6,651 nt of DNA from an uncultured Syntrophobacteraceae bacterium (GTDB taxonomy: Bacteria > Desulfobacterota > Syntrophobacteria > Syntrophobacterales > Syntrophobacteraceae), in contig CALBZH010000193.1 of the NCBI GenBank assembly GCA_937889795.1, positions 1 through 6,651 of the forward strand, read 5' to 3'. Shown here one piece after another: positions 4,924-6,651 of the stretch. A program made the translations under genes and the position numbers. Numbering within the stretch: position 1 is the stretch's first letter; each line of letters opens with the position of its first letter. Below the pieces are notes generated by a model, which had not been told where the DNA came from, searched no databases, and worked only from the letters and a program-made list of their open reading frames with translations.

Positions 4924-6426
4924 ATGAAGATTGAGGCATTTCCTGATGACGTCAAGGCCTACATGGCGCCCGAGCCGAGCGGGAGCTATGTTTATGAGTG
5001 CTTCGGGTGCCAGTCGCATTTCGGCGTGGAATCCCTCTTATACACCTGTCCGCAGTGTGGAAGTGTGCTTCGGATTCGGGACGAAGAGTGGGATCGTCTT
5101 AAAGCGGTCCCCGGCACCCTGTGGCGGAAGATCTTCGACTATCGGAGCATGGTCTCGGCGCCTTCCCTAAAGGGAGTCTACCGGTACTATGAGCTGCTTG
5201 GGGCGGTCATTCCTACGCAAGATGTGGTGTACCTCGGTGAAGGACATACGCCAACTATTCGGGCCAACGCACGTCTGAACGATTGGGTTGGCATGGACGT
5301 CTATTTCAAGAACGACGGCCAGAACCCGAGCGCCTCCTTCAAAGACCGGGGAATGGCCAGCGCGTTCAGCTACCTCCGCTACATCATCCGCTCTCAAAAG
5401 TTGGAAGACGTGCTCGCCATCTGCGCGTCAACCGGCGATACATCGGCTTCGGCGGCCTTGTACGCTTCCTACTTCGTTCGAGGCGTGAAGTCCGCCGTGC
5501 TGCTGCCCCACGGCAAAGTGACACCCCAGCAATTGGGTCAGCCCTTGGGGAGCGGCGCCCACGTGATCGAGATTCCTGGCGTGTTCGACGACTGCATGAA
5601 GGTGGTGGAGCACCTCTCCGAGCGCTACGCGGTGGCCCTCATGAATTCCAAGAACGCTTGGCGGATTCTCGGACAGGAATCGTACAGCTACGAGATCGCC
5701 CAGACCTTCGACTACGATGTCGGCGGTCTCGTCGTGGTGGTCCCAATCGGGAACGCGGGGAACATCACCGCTGTCCTTCAGGGATTCCTGAAGCTCTACG
5801 ACCTCGAGATCATCACCCAACTGCCCACGGTTATTGGCGTCCAGTCGGAGCATGCCAATCCCGTTTATCTCTATTATCTGGAGCCTGATCGATCCAAACG
5901 GCAGTTCCGTCCCGTGACCGTTAGGCCGAGTGTTGCCCAGGCCGCTATGATCGGCAATCCCGTGTCCATGCCGCGCGTGATGGCGCTGGTCGAGCAGTAC
6001 CGCAGCATTGCGGGCGACAGGGGCTTCCAGGCCGTTGAAGTCTCCGAGCAAGAAATCATGGACGCCATGCTCACGGCCAACCGCAACGGACATATCGCTT
6101 GCACCCAGGGGGGGGAGTGTTTGGCCGGCATTCGAAAGGCAGTGAAAACAGGGCGAATCGACCCCGATCGTTCAGCGGTGCTCGACGCGACGGCCCATGC
6201 GCTTAAGTTCGCCGTGTTTCAGGAGAAGTATTTCGCAGACGCTTTTGAGCCGGAGTTCGAAGTGGTGCCCCGAGCGGATTTGCGGAACATGCCGACGTTG
6301 ATCTCTCCGCCCGAGGGTGTGCCGGTGCCTCGCCAAGGTACGACGCTCGGTCCCGGGGAAATGGATCGGTTCATCGAATACACGGGACTGGCCATTGCGC
6401 GCCAGCTCGGACTACGCGCACGCTGA
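4924..6426 (+). CDS. thrC: Threonine synthase (PLP-dependent, N-terminal zinc ribbon)
   Basis: Threonine synthase (EC 4.2.3.1) converts O-phospho-L-homoserine to L-threonine and phosphate, the last step of threonine synthesis. The 500-residue protein opens with a zinc-ribbon-like segment (CFGC at 26-29 and CPQC at 42-45). The fold-type II PLP core then follows: GEGHTP at 106-110, SASFKDRGMASAF with the PLP-binding Lys140, ASTGDTSAS at 168-175, the glycine-rich phosphate loop PIGNAGNITAV at 274-284, HIACTQGGECLAGI at 390-403 and DATAHALKFAVF at 421-432. The late motifs argue for threonine synthase over threonine dehydratase or cysteine synthase, which share the fold. ATG 4924 is chosen because AGGAG lies 7 nt upstream; GTG 4906 would add six residues and place that Shine-Dalgarno inside the gene. 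The carbonic-anhydrase-like gene follows 33 nt later and may be cotranscribed. The long C-terminal tail (about 440-500) is less conserved in character. Confidence 0.93.
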   Translation: MKIEAFPDDVKAYMAPEPSGSYVYECFGCQSHFGVESLLYTCPQCGSVLRIRDEEWDRLKAVPGTLWRKIFDYRSMVSAPSLKGVYRYYELLGAVIPTQDVVYLGEGHTPTIRANARLNDWVGMDVYFKNDGQNPSASFKDRGMASAFSYLRYIIRSQKLEDVLAICASTGDTSASAALYASYFVRGVKSAVLLPHGKVTPQQLGQPLGSGAHVIEIPGVFDDCMKVVEHLSERYAVALMNSKNAWRILGQESYSYEIAQTFDYDVGGLVVVVPIGNAGNITAVLQGFLKLYDLEIITQLPTVIGVQSEHANPVYLYYLEPDRSKRQFRPVTVRPSVAQAAMIGNPVSMPRVMALVEQYRSIAGDRGFQAVEVSEQEIMDAMLTANRNGHIACTQGGECLAGIRKAVKTGRIDPDRSAVLDATAHALKFAVFQEKYFADAFEPEFEVVPRADLRNMPTLISPPEGVPVPRQGTTLGPGEMDRFIEYTGLAIARQLGLRAR

Positions 6427-6459
6427 GCCGCCTGAGCGCGAGAATGGAAGGAATCGGCA

Positions 6460-6651
6460 ATGACGGGTCTCTTGCCCTACAAAGGCATTTACCCTCAGTT
6501 GGGGGAAAACGTATTCATCGCTCCCGGGGCGTGGCTCATCGGGGACGTGGTGGTCGGTGACGGGTCGAGTGTCTGGTTCAACACGCTGATCAGAGGGGAC
6601 GTTCACTCCATCCGAATCGGCTCGCATACGAATATTCAGGATAATTCATCA
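6460..6651 (+). CDS. Gamma-class carbonic anhydrase-like hexapeptide protein, N-terminal 64 residues
   Basis: This begins a left-handed beta-helix protein of the gamma carbonic anhydrase/YrdA/PaaY family, usually about 170-200 residues, so roughly a third is visible. Hexapeptide-type repeats run through VFIAPGAWLIGDVVVGDGSSVWFNTLI. Then come IRGDVHSIRIG (44-54) and TNIQDNSS (57-64). Arg45, Asp47 and Gln60 match the conserved Arg, Asp and Gln of gamma carbonic anhydrases. The metal-binding histidines follow just after this point in the family and are cut off, so activity cannot be judged. ATG 6460 has AAGGA 7 nt upstream. Many members of the family have no proven anhydrase activity, and some are accessory acyltransferase-like proteins. 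The gene lies 33 nt after thrC in the same direction, so cotranscription is likely, though no functional link is evident. Confidence 0.9.
   Translation, partial: MTGLLPYKGIYPQLGENVFIAPGAWLIGDVVVGDGSSVWFNTLIRGDVHSIRIGSHTNIQDNSS

Noticed and set aside
5283..5888. 201-codon plus-strand frame overlapping thrC
   Set aside because: It is an Arg-rich out-of-frame reading of thrC, typical of a shifted G/C-rich gene.
5428..6093. 221-codon minus-strand frame inside thrC
   Set aside because: It is antisense to a well-supported threonine synthase and reads like a mirror of its codon bias.

Overview
The window holds ordinary bacterial core genes plus one unexplained 332-base spacer. LpxC, the committed enzyme of lipid A synthesis, points to a Gram-negative bacterium that makes LPS. 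Composition is moderately GC-rich and codon third positions in the clear genes favour G/C. The order argS, SPOR-domain protein, uvrB, the separate lpxC and the long zinc-ribbon threonine synthase would suit Desulfobacterota or a neighbouring deep Gram-negative phylum such as NC10 or Nitrospirota. That placement is an inference; nothing here fixes the taxon. No mobile element, CRISPR array, rRNA or tRNA was seen.

Minus-strand half (1-4591). Read in the direction of transcription, lpxC (TTG start at 4591) ends at 3644 and is followed 32 nt later by a clean intrinsic terminator (3611-3586). A possible very short ORF comes next. Then argS (3419-1737), a membrane-anchored SPOR-domain protein (1710-964) and uvrB (888 to beyond the window edge) follow in one direction, with gaps of 26 and 75 nt. 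They probably form one transcription unit, separated from lpxC by the terminator.

Plus-strand end (4924-6651). thrC (threonine synthase) starts at ATG 4924 behind a good ribosome binding site. A gamma-class carbonic-anhydrase-like gene follows 33 nt later and runs off the window. lpxC and thrC are divergent.

The divergent spacer (4592-4923) is the least explained part. It has three short hairpins (4678-4733), a long imperfect hairpin (4764-4819), a 19-bp near-perfect dyad (4843-4861) and a doubtful 79-codon frame ending across the lpxC start. Possible roles are a structured 5' leader, a small RNA, an operator region or a small gene. I could not identify it, and it is the best candidate here for something undescribed. 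Two further points deserve a look: the last 14 readable residues of UvrB leave the family consensus abruptly at the window edge, and lpxC appears to use TTG although an ATG lies directly after its Shine-Dalgarno sequence.

The genes do not form one pathway. They serve DNA repair (uvrB), translation (argS), the envelope (lpxC, SPOR protein), amino-acid synthesis (thrC) and possibly CO2/bicarbonate chemistry (the carbonic-anhydrase-like protein).
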